A DNA stretch of 64,000 nucleotides, taken from assembly GCA_018340805.1 (NCBI GenBank), contig JACMZG010001908.1, positions 12,930,644 through 12,994,643 on the forward strand, in the 5' to 3' direction. Source of the stretch: Microvelia longipes (lineage: Eukaryota; Arthropoda; Insecta; Hemiptera; Veliidae). The number at the start of each line of letters is the position of its first letter. Position 1 is the first letter of the stretch. A model generated the notes under the pieces. The model had not been told where the DNA came from. It worked only from the letters and a program-made list of their open reading frames with translations, and ran no database searches. Below are positions 10,324 through 25,300 of this stretch, piece after piece. The position numbers and the translations under genes are program-made.

Positions 10324-13300
10324 GTAACTAGAAATATTGGTTATAATATAAAGTTGCCAGTTATACATGTGGGAGCTATAAATAATTTGACCTATGTGTT
10401 TTTTCAAAGGTTATCATAAATATCTTCAGATCAGATCAGACAAGACCTGAACTCACCTGAAGCCTCTTTACTTACCAGAAAGATGCTGTACCAACTTGGC
10501 TATCAATGCTGATTCATGTTTTAAACTTTGGCTAAGAGCTGAAAAAAATGTGCAATAATGGTATACTCTTATGTTATATAAGTACACCCATTGCAGGAGC
10601 GCTTGTATACAACTACTTTTTGGTTTGCAGATTGGTTTCTGCCAATTATTAGAGGCAGGAAGACACTGTTACCAACTATACCAAAATTAATTGCCCAAGT
10701 TAAGGTGGCGTTATGTCAATTGACTTATCTTTCAAAACCATGGAAATAGGTTGTAACAAGGGATTAACAGGGATAAACAGAAACTTAAAAGTCAATCAAC
10801 TAAACTCTGTCTTAGTGGATTTAGTCATAGAATTATATTACTAGAGAGGCCCTATTGGTTGACCACCTTGAAATTAACAGAACAAAATACAGTAACTTTT
10901 ATAGTTATAATATAATATAATTTTGTAGAACATAATTATAGTTTAACATAATTTTAAATAGAAGTCAAAACTCAAAAAATGTTTGGGAAGCCAGAAACAA
11001 TTGGTATATTATAACACAATATAATTGTGCGAGAGACGCCTAGGAAATGTAACAAGTAAATGCAATGCTATACCTGGGAACTGTTCCATAATTTGACATT
11101 TGTCATCATTGATGGCTCGACATAACGTTATGTCCAACTCTGTTTCGTTAGTCTTACTCATCAGGGCGCCAACAGAGCCTGAACTCACTTTGACCTTCAA
11201 TTAAAATTCTGAAGAATATAAAGTGAAGTATTTACCAGAGACGAGTAGTGCTTTCTTACCATCATGCTTGGGAAGCAAAACAGTTGAATTAGACGTAACA
11301 AAACATAGTGGGACATGACATTATGTCGAGCCATCAATGATGACGAATGTTGAATGATGAAACAGTTCATAGGTGTAGCATTACATTTGGTTGTTATATT
11401 TCTTAGGTGTCTCAAGCACAATTATATTGTGTCAACTATTTATGTTTGCAAAACTCGGTAGTATACAATTTTATAGATTTATTATAACCTTAATTCATTC
11501 TTGGAAGAGGTTTTAATGAGGTCACACAGATCTCCTGAGAGCCCCAAAATGATGTTTTAGGTGTCTTTACCTATTGAGATAGGCTTTGCGTCCTCTAGTA
11601 AGATATCCCTATGGATTTTATTGGTTTACTCATTTTGTATCCATCACATTCAATGCTTCTACGATACTTAAAGAAACAAGTAAAGGCATGATAGCTGAGT
11701 TTACTATACTACAGACTTGATAGTAATCTCATTATCAAACCATACTTACCCTTCATATGCTAAATTGTTTCTATCGTGGCTATTAAACAATAAAATGATT
11801 GACATTGTTTACAAACAATTTTTTATGTAATTATGAGTAGAAATATTTCATGAATATGCTTAAACCCCAATTGGGCACCTCAGAAAAGGAATGTTAATTC
11901 ATTTCTGTGATATGGTACTCTAAAATTTAGTTGGATGGTAGATGGCCCCTTTGGAAGCAGTTTTGGAAACTCTTGTAAATTATTTTAGCATGATGCTATT
12001 CATGTTATTTAACTTTAGTGTTTAGTAGGGCTTAGGGGTTAATCGTCTCTGCAAGGAGTTTCACATCTTGCTTTCCATGTCAGAAATAAGTCTTAAAAAC
12101 ATAATACAGGCCTTTGACCCCTCGTTTTAAATCCAATTTTTTTCATGTTGTCATAACTTGGGCTGATAACGTCATCATTTGTTTACAAACAATAGGCCTC
12201 GTATGACATTGGTAATGACCTTAATATAAGGTATCCCCTGTACCGTATACTTTTACACTCGGTCTTGAATTCAAGGCCAGCCAACCCAGCCATTGTTTCC
12301 TTGGCTGCTAATACGCAAATGCAGGGTTGGTTCCAACTAACGAAAAGTCAAGGTTCTGCGGGCTGATGGAGATGAAGGTCAGAAAGATATACTGAGCCTT
12401 CGTATGTCTGAAAACTTAGTCAGTGAAATTGAAGTGACTAAGAATGAACGGCTCGGTTCTTGAAGACAGACGTCTCATAGTAGCACTGTGGAACCTTGAC
12501 TTCCAGGTCAGGGTAGACTTCAAGCTTAAGAATGTGTTTGTGCACACTGACTTTGGAGTAGATAGAGTTATCTGTTTGGTGGCACTGGACTAGCTAGAGA
12601 GGTGAGCCTAGCTAGAGCTCTGCTAGAATCTGGTGATGCTAGAGGTGCTGATGGGATTGGGTAAACTGCTTAAATGAGGACGGACCAAGTCAGACTAATG
12701 TGATCAAAGGAGCTAATAAGACTAGATGAACTAAGAACACTGTTAACTAGTAGTCAGCTCTAGCCAGAGCGGTTAGCCTTGCCAGAGTCTAGCTGGTCCA
12801 GATGAACTAGGCATACTGTTAACAAGTTGTGGACTCTAGCCAGAGCGGTGATGAAAATTCGCTAAAACTCTTTTTAAACTGGCTTTACTCGCATCTTTAA
12901 TACTTTTTTGAATATTACTATTTAAATGATACTGTCTTAGGTTATTCTGATTAAGACCTGATTAAGGCACCTATGCTCTCATGCAAAATAATTGTTGAGT
13001 TATACTAAGCCCTCAATAATCGCCCCTCCTGACAAGAGACACCTAGGAAATGTCTCTCCCACAATTACATTGTGTCTACTTTTATTATATTGTATCTACA
13101 CTTACTTATTTTACTAATAAACGTGAATAAGTGTAATAGACCACCAATATCTTTTCTCCACATATCTCCCTCACTTTATATATTCCCATTTTTGTTTCCC
13201 TTATCAATATGTTTTCTTATTCCATCTATCCATATCTATCTTGGTCTTCTTGGCCTAGTACCTGGCAGATCTTCTTTCTCTTTTTTAAGTGTAACTTTTA

Positions 13301-16300
13301 TTTATTTATTTTAGTTTATTGTGTAATATATTGCAATATTTAGTAATAATCAATATACAAAGTCTCTCCACAATTTTATTATCATACCCTCTCCCTGTGC
13401 TACACCTTATTAACAAAATGTTTAAAGTTTTTTTTTTAGATTTTTAAATTTGTTAAGTAAGTAAAAATAGAAGTAAACAATATTCGCAAAAATATCCAAA
13501 ATCCTCAATGCTTTCAACCCTTTTTTTAACAAAAAAATCCCTTCTTTTAAGTAACAAAGAAAATTCCCTACTCTGGCAACACTGTAATTCAGGTTATGTT
13601 TTGAATTTTATTATTTGTTTTTATTTGATATTGTATTTTTTTTAAAAATTATTTATTTATTTTTAAGTAGGAATATTATTGTATTCTAATATAATATATT
13701 GTATAAATTTATCAACTAAGTGTTGCTTTAAATTTGTTCGGAAGTATGAATTAAGTGGAGTTAAAGTTGTTAATTATGTAATGCAATGGATCATAATAGT
13801 TCTATGATTGACGATAAATAAGTCAACAACTATAATTACTTTTTTCCAAAACAAACTGCTTTCTTTGTGTCAAGTTTGTATAATTGAATGCGTATTGTTT
13901 TGTCTTGACTTAAAAAAGTCAAGACTGTCATCTATTGAAAGACATGGCTTTCCAAAAAAAAAATACTGTCTTTAGTTGACAGACCACAGACCCTGTGCTG
14001 TACTCAAATAGCAAGAAATGCTTGAAGAATACGTCAATGTCCATGCATCAAATATAAGCACTCTGATCATATTACAACTACGCAATAATTGGATGAATTG
14101 AACAGATTGAAATGAAACGAAACCAACTCAAAAATATCAATGTGCACAATGAGGGAAATAAAAGCGATGCGAGGTTACAAATATTTACAAGATTCTAGGG
14201 ATTCTATGGGAAGGATATTTTAAAATGTGATATTTAGGTATTTAACCCAGGTTAAGTATGCATTTTCAAAGAAATCATGCGGGTTTAATCTATTTACGGG
14301 ATGATTTTAAGAAAATGTATTCATTTCAATTTTTCACTAATTCAACGATTTTTATTAAATATTTATTTTAGTACAAAATATAAATTATTTTATTTTAAAT
14401 TTGAATACATATTTTAAACTATTAGTACATATTGCTAAATTTTAATTAATGGTTGTATTTTTATTAATCTAGCTATGATTATGATTGGCGATTTCAACAA
14501 CGGTAAAGTCTGGTGCGCTAGCGGCCTAGGAGACTATGGTTCTCTTAAGCTAATAATGAAAGTTTTTGCTTTGTAATCGTTTATGCTCTTGCCTCTCGTC
14601 ATTTCCTTTATTGATTTATATTTTAAAATTATCCATAAAATAAAATGGACCACAATTATCATTCTTTCAAAAGTGATAAAACATTTACATGTGATCAATG
14701 CGGGTCCCGTTTTAAAGAAAATATGATTTTCGGAAACACTAAAAAAAGGTTTGTAAAGGGGTTATAAAAAACACTTTTAAATCCGTTTTAAATGTGACAA
14801 TGCTTCAACACAATGATAGAGTTCACGGAGCATTTTAGAAAATGACCATTCGAAACATTTTGAAAAGAAGTAAGAACATTTGAAAGTTATGAAGCTTTTT
14901 TAAATTGAAACACAAAAGAAGAAAAGAAAAGTACTACAAAATTTATTGTGCGGCACATCATTTGGACTTGTCATAGAGATGGAATTTACAAATCTAAATC
15001 AACCGGAAGAGATATTATAAAAACGTTGGGCACCAATAAGATCGATGGTCACTGCCCGGCTAAAATGTCTTTGACCATCTCTTTCTACAGGTTCGTGCGA
15101 TTTGGAGTATACTCGTGTATTCACTTGTTGGGCATGAGTTTGAAAAGGAAGGCTAACTTTAACTAAGTCGGAGCGAGAAAAATTCGCCAAACGACAAGCC
15201 CAAAAAATGTCTTTGGATGTAATTTTAGATCAAGTAAGGGAATCACTGGTTGATAAAAACGTTTATCAGATCCATTTGCTCCAATTTTTTTTTGTAAAAT
15301 ATTGTTAACATGTATACCTAACTTAAATAAAAATGAAGTTTTGCATAAGGAGGCTCATCTGAGCGTTCATGCCTGGGTTCAGCAGATGCAGAACTTTGAT
15401 AATGCTGTGCGATTTAATAAACCGAAAAGGCATGTCCTGGAAGACCACATATTTTTAGAACAAGATGATTTTGTCTTAATCATATTTAACGATGCTCAAT
15501 TAGACATTCTAAAGAAAAATATAATGGCAGTAATGTCGTGAGCCTAGAAGGAACACATGGTCTTAACCCTTACAATTTTGAACTTTATTCAGTGTTTGTT
15601 CTTGACGACATGAGGCAAGGATTCCCTGCTGCTTTCGTGATTTCTAACAGAGGCGACACCAGAGTTATGACATTATTCTTTCAAATAATAAAGAATCATC
15701 TCGGCGAACCGCTGAGAGCTAAACCTTTATGTCTAACATGGCCGAGCAATTATTTTAGCCTGGTCGACAGTAATGCATTCTGATGATATAGATTTAGACT
15801 ATTTTGCTCTTGGCATGTTGACTATATATTGCTCTTGGCATGTTGTGATAGAGCCTGGAGAAAGAATTTGAGTAAAATAAAAACGCAAGAAAGAAAATAA
15901 GTGTTTATAAATCTTTTAAAAGTTTTAGCAACGCAATCAAATAAGCAAAATTTTAAACAAATGAGCCAAATGTTTCTTAAAAATTTGTACAACGATGCGG
16001 ACTGCAATCTGGATTATTCAAAAATACAAACATTCATTAAAATTAGAAATAAGTATTTTAAATTTCAAAATAAATAAGAAATAATTTATATTTGACACTA
16101 TATAGTAAATATTTAATAACTTTTTTTAATAAAAATCGTAGAACTAGAAACAATTAAAATGAAATGATTAATTTCCTCAAAAACAACCGCAAAATAGATT
16201 AAACCCGCGTGATTTATTAGAAAATGCCTTAAGAAATACACAAAACCTGGTTAAATTTCTAAATATCACATTTTAAAATATCCTTCCCATAGAATCCTAG

Positions 16301-19300
16301 AATCTTGTCAAATATTTACAACCAGTGTTGCCTTTTTATGATTTTATTTACGAAAAAGGTATTTTTTTATACCGAGGTGGCATGAAATGGAGAGGGAAGG
16401 GGCGCGGTCGGTCTAAACCAATAGAATTCTTTCCTTCTCAGATTTTTGACACGCTCTCAATTGGTTTTAGCCGTGTGTCGTATTATAGCTCTAGCTTAAC
16501 TATCTGCTGACTTTTTGAAAAAGTTGCTCTAGTAACATTTGTGTTTGTGCTCAGGTGACAGGAACCGGGCTGGAGGGGATGGTGGATGGGAAGGTTGGTG
16601 GAGGTCTGAGATCTGCACCAGCTAGCATTGTAGTGACACCCAATATTGCACAACACCATCCACTACTGCAGTTCATCCAGCACCAAGCTACCAGGACTAC
16701 TGGTAAGTCTTTTTTACAAAGTGTAACGAACTTAGATGGTGGGATGCATGTATTGCCTTGTAAAAAACACTGTTTAAAAATGTACAAATCATCTATTTGG
16801 CATTTTTATCATCTATCCATTATTCAGTTTAACCAGATTAGTCAAAAACTGCTAAATAACTACCTAAATAACTGCTAAAAAATGAAAATAATAAAATAAT
16901 CATGGAGGAATTGTAAAAATACTATTAATTCTATTTTATTTTATTATGCTTGTCTTTCTCGTAGCTTTATATTTTCTTTTAATTATCTCGCATTGATTAA
17001 ATCATACGTTGTTTTGACAGAGATTTTGTGGTATATGTTAAACATGGTTAATATTTAATACACTTGAGTTAAAAAAAAAATTGTCAAACCACAATACACA
17101 AAAAAGAAAACTGACTGGTTTCAACTATTAAATATTCATCGTCAGAGTACATTCATAAACTGTTTATAACGAGTCGGAGTTTATAAATGTACTCTGACGA
17201 TGACTAATTAATAGTTGAAACTGGTCAGTTTTCTTTTTTATGTATTGTGGCTTGACAATTAAATATTTTTTTTAACTCAAGTGTATTAAATATTAACCAT
17301 GTTTAATTATATCGTGGACAAGTGATGTCCTCTTGGTATGTTGAAAGAGATCTGAATGCATTCTAGGTTAATTAATGAAGACATCAGTCCTATAGAAATT
17401 TTATTTAAATAAACATTAATTACAGACGTTTCGCTTGGCGAAGCCATCTGAAGATCTGAATGTATTAATGTTTTAGGGAGAGACTCTTTTCTTTATAGCG
17501 TTTAATATGAAACTCTACTGGTGCTAATTAATTTTGGATTAAACTTGATTTATTATTGCTTAAATGTAGGAAATATTGTTATTTAGTATTACTATTACTT
17601 GATAATGTTTAATTTGCTGTTTCAGTTCAAAGTCCTGTTATCAGTGGCCATGGTGTGGTTGGTATTAAGACTAAAGCTCCTCCCCAGATATTACCTAAAC
17701 CTGCTGGTAAGATTAGTCAGGTTAGTGCTGGTGCTACCATGGCAACGGGTACTATGGCAACAGGTACTGCCACCATGGCAACTACTGGTACATTGCCTGT
17801 ACAAGCATTACAACCATCTCAAGCCCTTCTACTCAATCAGGTATTTAGATTAAGATAAATAAATAATTTTAATGGATAAAAAAATATATTTCTTGCAAAC
17901 ATAGTAAGTGGGGGCTGTCCAAGAAGTAGAAAAGTTAAAGCTGATGTTAAATTGGGTAGTATTATGTACACGATAGCTTTCGAATGCTTTCTCAGATCCA
18001 AATGAACCTTGGTACAAAAATCAACCTTGTTAATGTCCTGAACACTATTTTTTTCTTATTTTTTTATGAAATTTGTGTGACACCACTATCCCACATTAAT
18101 GACCTACCAAACAATTAAAAAAATCACGAATCTTCACAAAGTGTTTAAATCGAGTTGACATTTTTTACACATAAATGTAAAAAATACATACACATAGATT
18201 ACATATGTTTAATAATATGATTAAAATTTCTCTCTTATAAAAGTTTTAATGAAGCTAAGTGACAAGAAAATGAACGCGAGACCCTAAATAAAAGTTAAAA
18301 GAAACCTGGATGGTGAACCTATGAGTGGCTGAAGTGACGATAACGACAGGGAGACCCAGTAGCCTGTCTAAGTCCTAAGACTGGCTCAAAAGATACACTG
18401 ATAATACCTCATCCCATCCAAAAGCTTGATTCCATAAAGAGAAGAAAAGTTAAAACGGCATAATAACGGCGAAGTAACACAAAGTAACGGCGAGTTCAGA
18501 AAGGAGACGGCAGAAGATCAAACAAAATAAATCCTTGTATAATTGAAGCACCTCATAGCTAGGTGAAAAAGTACCAAAACGGAGTCATAAAAAAAGCTTA
18601 AATCCATACAAACTAATTATTTAACAAATAAAACGCCAAGCAAAAACTTCATCACGGCGGCTGGCTCCAGACTCGACACCTGTAGCGCGAAAACCAAGAA
18701 CGAACGAAAAAACCATGGCCTTCTCATAAGCAAAAAGTGAAACGGTAAAAACCAAAACGGTTAAACAGAAAATAGAAGCATAAAAATTACATAAAATTAT
18801 TCCAAATTAATCAAAACAAATAATAAAATGTAAATAATAAGTTAACAATAAAATATTATTTAATATGAGAGAGAAAAAGGTTATTAAATTACTAGGTCTT
18901 TACATAGATTTAAAACTTTCTTAAAAGGCGAAGTATTTGCGATTCAAAGAGATAATTGTAAGGTTGGCAATACCAATGGCGGGAAAACGAAAGGGTGATT
19001 GAAATTTTTTTTTATCAAAGGATTAGCATGGGAGCCGATAAAAATTCTTCTTTTATTCCTGTATTGTTAGTTAATTTGTGATAAATGAGGTAAAAATTGA
19101 TAGAACGACCATCGGTGCTAAAATAATTGCAAATATGTCATAGATAAATACTTCGATTATTCCAGGATTTGAAATATAGAATCAGGCTCTTATCACTGAA
19201 GACTTGGATTTGTCTGATTTAATAATAATAAAACCAGAAATAATACAACCTAAACGGATAATTTAAACAAACATTTTGCAAAAAAGTGAATTTATTGAGT

Positions 19301-22300
19301 TAATTATTTTTTGTGTGTAAATAAAATTGATTTTTAAATTATAACTCCATACGGTGAAAATCAGCTTGTTATCAGTTAATTTAAATACCTGTTACAACTA
19401 ATTTAAACAATTTAATGCAATAAGAAGGTAATTTTGTGTGTTTTTGCAAACTAAAATTATTCAAAAGTAACATTATTTAACAATAACTAAAATTAACACT
19501 ATATTGTGATTTCAACTTCTTATCAATCAATTTAAATACTCGTGACAACCCATTACAACCTTATTTTTCAATGAAAAGTGATTCTACTGAGTTCATACGC
19601 CCCAAAATTAATTAATTAATGCACTTTGAGAAAAAATTTAAATAAATAATAGCCACAAATAAGAAAAATCAAAAAACCCCTATAAGGACTTTAACAACGA
19701 TCACCCTTTCGTTATCAATTTCTTATCAGCGACTGCTACGGACTTTGAATCGTGAATGGCAAAACTGATTTTACTAGAGGTTACGATTAAGGTTTTAAAA
19801 ATTAGGTTATTGCACACTAATGACAAAATCAACAGCAATATATAAGAAAACAAAATGTGCTTGATAATTTAAAAGGAGAGTTACGTAAGTAACCTTAATC
19901 CACAAAGAGATTAAATTCAGGATTCAAAGTCCGTAGCAGCGCCACCGTCGCTGATAAAGAAATTGATAACGAAAGGTGATCGTTGTTAAAGTCCTTATGG
20001 GGTTTTTTTTGGTTTTTCTTGTTTTTTGACGATTATTTCTTTAAATTTTTTTCTCGAAGTGCTTTAATTTAATTACTTTTAGGCGTATGAACTCAGTAAA
20101 ATCACTTTCATTTAAAATAGGTTTTAATGGGTTGTCACGAGTATTTAAATTGAGTGATAAGAAGATGAAAATCACAATATAGTGTTTTATTTATTAATTA
20201 TTAATTAATGTTACTTGTAATTAATTTTATTTTGTACAAACACACAAAATTACCTTTTTATTGCATTAAATTGTTTCAATTAGTTGTAACAGTATTAAAT
20301 TAACTGATAACAAGCTAATTTTCACGTAATGGTGTTTTAATTTATTAATTGTAAATCAATTTCATGTACTCATTAAAATAATTAATAACTAACTAAATTT
20401 ACTTTTTTGTAAAATGTTTGTTTAAATTATTCGTTTAGGTTTTATTATTTTTGTGTTAAATCGGACGAATCCAAGTCTGTAGTGATAAGAGCCTGATTCT
20501 ATATTTAAAATCCTGGAATAAATGAAGTATTTATCTATGACATATTTGCAACTTTTTAGCACCGATAGTTTGTTCTATTAATTTTTACCGCATTTATCAT
20601 AAATTAACTAACAATAAAGAAATAAAAGAATTTGTATCGGCTCTCATGCTAATTTTATGATAAAATTTTTTGATCACCCTTTCGTTTTCCCGCCATTGGT
20701 ATTGCCAACCTTACAACTATCTCTTTGAATCGCGAATAAACAAGGCAGAAAAGGAATACCGTGATAAGGTAAGGAATTTAATTAAGTAAATGTTCAAGAA
20801 ATCAAAACAAAGCAAAGGATTGCAAGGGTAAAACAGGAAGGCCCCTAAACCCAGGACACTACAATATAAAAAGCAAGTGTTCACACTTTTTTCCTTTGTG
20901 TAACTTCTTGGTCAGGTGCTATCAAGCCAAATAATGATATGTATTTTAGTATTGTTCTGTTTGTAACTATGATTCTTGTTTGTGAACAGATGATGGGTAA
21001 CAGTGCAGTGTTGGTACAACAACAGACCAGCAGTGGTTTACAACTCATACTCAAATCAGCTACCCAGGCTGCCCAACCTAAGCATAGTGGCCTAGTGATA
21101 GCTAATGGATCTCCTCTACCCCAGACCCTCATACTGCAGGGGAGAACCCAAGCTCATCAGGTATCTAGTTTTGTTATTCTTTATCCAATCAATAAAATAA
21201 CTTCCAGCTCTAATTCATCTATCTATCCTTGGAATAATACTAGTATAGAAGGAGCATAGGGCTATAAACACAATGGAAGTCCATTGATAATACAAAAGCC
21301 GTATGGTCTTCAGTAGAGGTACTACCTTAAAAACTTTTTTATGTTTTTATGTTGCCACCCTTACAATGTTAACGTCCTAGCCAGCTATTTTATTTATTTT
21401 TCTTGTATTCTGGTATAGAATTATAAAATATTTACTTATTTGTGATTTTACCTCACCTGCTGTTTCAATAGTTATATAACTCATTAGTAGTGTACCTATA
21501 GAACTTTTCTATAATCTATCGATAATGCTCTCATTTCCTATGAACCTTGCGTTCCAATTAACAGCAGAACATTTTTTTTAAAGTTTACGAGCTAAACAGA
21601 CAGGAAAATATACTAATAAATTTCAAAAATAAGCAATAATTATTATTTCATAAACATGTCAAAGAAAACAATCATCTCTAAATGCTGAAATAATATATAA
21701 AGTAATCAATCCGTATTATTATATGTGTAAACACAACAAGCAAAGCTAGTGGCGATCTTGATAACCCAAATATAACACTTTTCTTATTAGATTTGTTAAA
21801 ATTCTAATTATTATACTTCATTATACATTTATTATAAATAAGTTATAAATCATTAATTGATAATTTAATTTAATACTGCAACAGCTGAACATTTTATTTT
21901 GTTAGGTTGGCGGCCTTAGTTAAGACTACTAGTGTTCCTTTTGTATATAGTATTATTTTAAGTATTTATATCACTTTCAAAAGACCTCTTTAGCTCTAAC
22001 AATTCTACCTGTAATTCAACCTATTATGATGTCATCATCAGCACCAGAGATAATTAAATGAAATAAACTGCTACAAGAAAGACATTGAAAACTTTGTAAA
22101 CCAATTGAAAAAAATCAAGTAAGAGGTACCTTGGAACTTTTCCTCATCACATCTGATTCGCTGTGTTATCCTCCTACTTTGAACTTGCTTTGCTCGTTCT
22201 CTGAATATACAATTAGCTACAATTATACTGTAACACGTCTTCAGACTCGTTTCGCTCATCCTCAGATTGTAAAAATATCTGTTTCATTCTGAGTGATCCA

Positions 22301-25300
22301 GAGAGATGATACAGCACTGACCATGCTCAATACTGCTTACTTTTATGATCCAACAAAAATCATGGATTTACTTCTCGTATTGAAACGAAACTAAGCGCTC
22401 TTGTTTATTACGTAATGGTATATACTTGTACCAAATTTCAACTCAATTGGATTATTTCCCAATTTTTTACAATTTTATAAATAACTTACACAATTCATTT
22501 GATAAAAATTAAACTAATGCTGATAATAAAATTAAACTTGGCACATATGTTAGTCTTTTACATGTGTGCTAAATCTCAAATTGATCGCATCATTTTTTTC
22601 ATGTTTTATAATATTTTGGAAATTTTTGCTGAGTCGTTATTGTGTTATTAGTGACGTCATAAAAAAAAATTTCTGAATAGAACAACTACAGCAGAAGACT
22701 AATTTTAGTACAAAATTTAGAGCATAAATACTCTGGGAGCTATGAAGATAACACACACATACAGACAGACAACTTTGTCAAAACCACTCAGGAGGTCATA
22801 AAAACATCTGAAACGGATAATCCTGGTTTCAAAGTTTGCCTAAGTATTGTGTTTTGCTAACACAATACTTCTCCTATATATCTACGGTATAAATGAAGAA
22901 AAGTAAGAATCATTTGAGAAAAGAATGAGATTTCTAAGTAGTATAAGGAGGCACTGCCGTCTCCATAAACAGATATAAGTAAAAGGAGGAAATATTGTTG
23001 ATCAACCTTATTTTCTTCTGACTCATAATTTTTATTTGTAATGTTTACATTTATTATTATTACAAATTACTCAAAATGCATCAGTAATTTTATTTGAATA
23101 GTTGTTTGTTATAAGTGGGGTTTAAAAGAACCACTTATCTCAGTATTAATGAGACAAGTTGGTATGGGTTACTTGTATTAAAACCTTATATGTGTTCAAA
23201 TTAACTGGATTAGCTTTGAATTAAGAAGTAATAAGTTTGTGAACTATACAATATCTTTTTTTAAGTTTTTAAAGATATTTAAACTAACTAATTCATCAAG
23301 TACTAATGATTTAAGACAAATTAACTATCTCAAATTTTCATCTGGTTGTTCTATACCTTTTTACTTTTAATAATAGTTTCAGCCTATATTTATTTATATG
23401 TTTTTTTTTATCAAAAACCCAAACACAAAACTTAAAATATTTTTTAAGAATAACTTTACTACTATACATATAGAGATACTAGAGATAATAGAACATTGAA
23501 GAGAAAACATAGTAAGTTTAAATTACAGATAAAAAACAATAATAAAATTAAAATTGGATAAAAGAAATCTATAAGAATAATATAAAATATGTGAAACTAA
23601 AACACCACTATAAGAATAAATATAATTGGGGGCAAAGGGCAATGAGAATAAAATAAAATTTATCCACAAAATAATCCTGTATAAATTAATCAAACTATAG
23701 AGTACAATAAATAAATAAAACCGGTAGCTCAGTGGTAGAACACTCGCCTCTCGACCTGGAGGTCAAGGGTTCAAAACAAGCCGGAGGAGGACCTCAATAT
23801 GAATTTATCCCTTGTACCTCAGCAGGTCTTGACCCAAGGCGGGAAAACCCAGCCAGGGTTTTACGTGGTTTCCTTGGCTGCTAATACGCAAATGTGGGTT
23901 GGTTTCTATTTTGTCCGAGACAAGTCTGGATCCACATTTCCAGCTCATGAAAAGTCAAGGTTCTGTGGGGTGATGTAGATGAAGGTCGGAAAGATATACT
24001 AAGCCTTCTTATACTTGAAAACTCAGTCAGTAAAAGTGTAGCCGGTGCTTCACGAATAACGTTAGAGAATAGGTTCAGGGCTAAAGAATGAGTATGTGCA
24101 TATCGGGGTTGCTAGAGTTATCTGTTCGGTGGCACTGGACTGGCCAGAGCGGTGAGCCTAGCTAAAACTCGTGATGCTAGAAGAGCTGATGAGATTGGTG
24201 AGACAGGTTGAACAAAGGCAGGCCAAGTGAGTCTAATGTGATCAGAGGAGCTAGTAGGACTAGATGAACTAGTAGTGAGTGCTAGCCAGTGAGGTGAGCC
24301 TACCTACCAGTGTAGGTGTAGCTGGTTTAGATGAACTAGGCGTACTGTGAACTAACTAGTTTTTTTTACTGCTACTGCAGGCAATAGCCAGAGTGGTGAG
24401 CTTAGATAAAATCTGGCTGGGCTAGATGAACTAGGCAAACTGTGAACTTCTCATATGTGCCGCCATGTACGGAAGGTGTGCTTCCTAGATGATTGAGTGT
24501 GTACAAACTCTGGGGTGGATTAGTTGAGTGAGAGGAAGCTCTAATATGACCCTACGGGTTTAAGGATGAAAAAAAATTAAACTATAAGATACTTCATCAA
24601 CTAAAGCAACACTAATATAATAGTTATTTATGCCATAAGGCTAAGAAGTGTGTCTTTTAGTCACGGCTATTACGAGTGAAGCGAGTCGGGAAAAATTGCC
24701 AAGACATAAAGACATTCTCAGCCGGATGGCATACACTATTTTTTTTGAGGTAGCACTCATTAAATAAACTGCGCTATATACTTAATTGAAAAAAAAATTA
24801 GTCAACAAACAAAAATAGAAACAAAATGAACGTTTTTAAAGAAACCTCATGAAGGTTTTACACAGATTGTTTTTTTGAACACGCTACATTACAGTATTGG
24901 CGGCAATATATGAATTACTTTTACGTCCTAGGAGTTTTTTTACATTCATTATTGTCCTCGTAGGTGAAAAGTACTAAATAACCTCCTATAACAATAATGA
25001 TTGGCTTCTCATCCTAAAAACGGTCCAATAAAGTGCTCAATTACGTACTACCTCAAAAAAATAATATTATGATGTATAAATGTAATTTTCTTAAACTAAA
25101 ACATCTGTATAATTATGAATTATAATTCATAATTATAATTATTGTTATCTGTTATAATTATTATAATAATTATGAATAAAATGTACCTGATTTATTAAAG
25201 GAAGGAGGAGTGGATCATTTAGGTCTATTTTTTTAATACAAAGATCTTTTTGATGTTTATTGTAATCTGTATTTATTTTTCCTTAGGTTGTTAGATTAGT

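Noticed and set aside
15822..16007. 61-codon frame on the - strand
   Set aside because: Antisense shadow of the MULE transposase fragments.
23721..23785. Candidate functional tRNA gene
   Set aside because: A and B boxes are present, but the anticodon stem does not fold well, the B box departs from GGTTCRANYCC, and the body is a repeat; called a SINE head instead.
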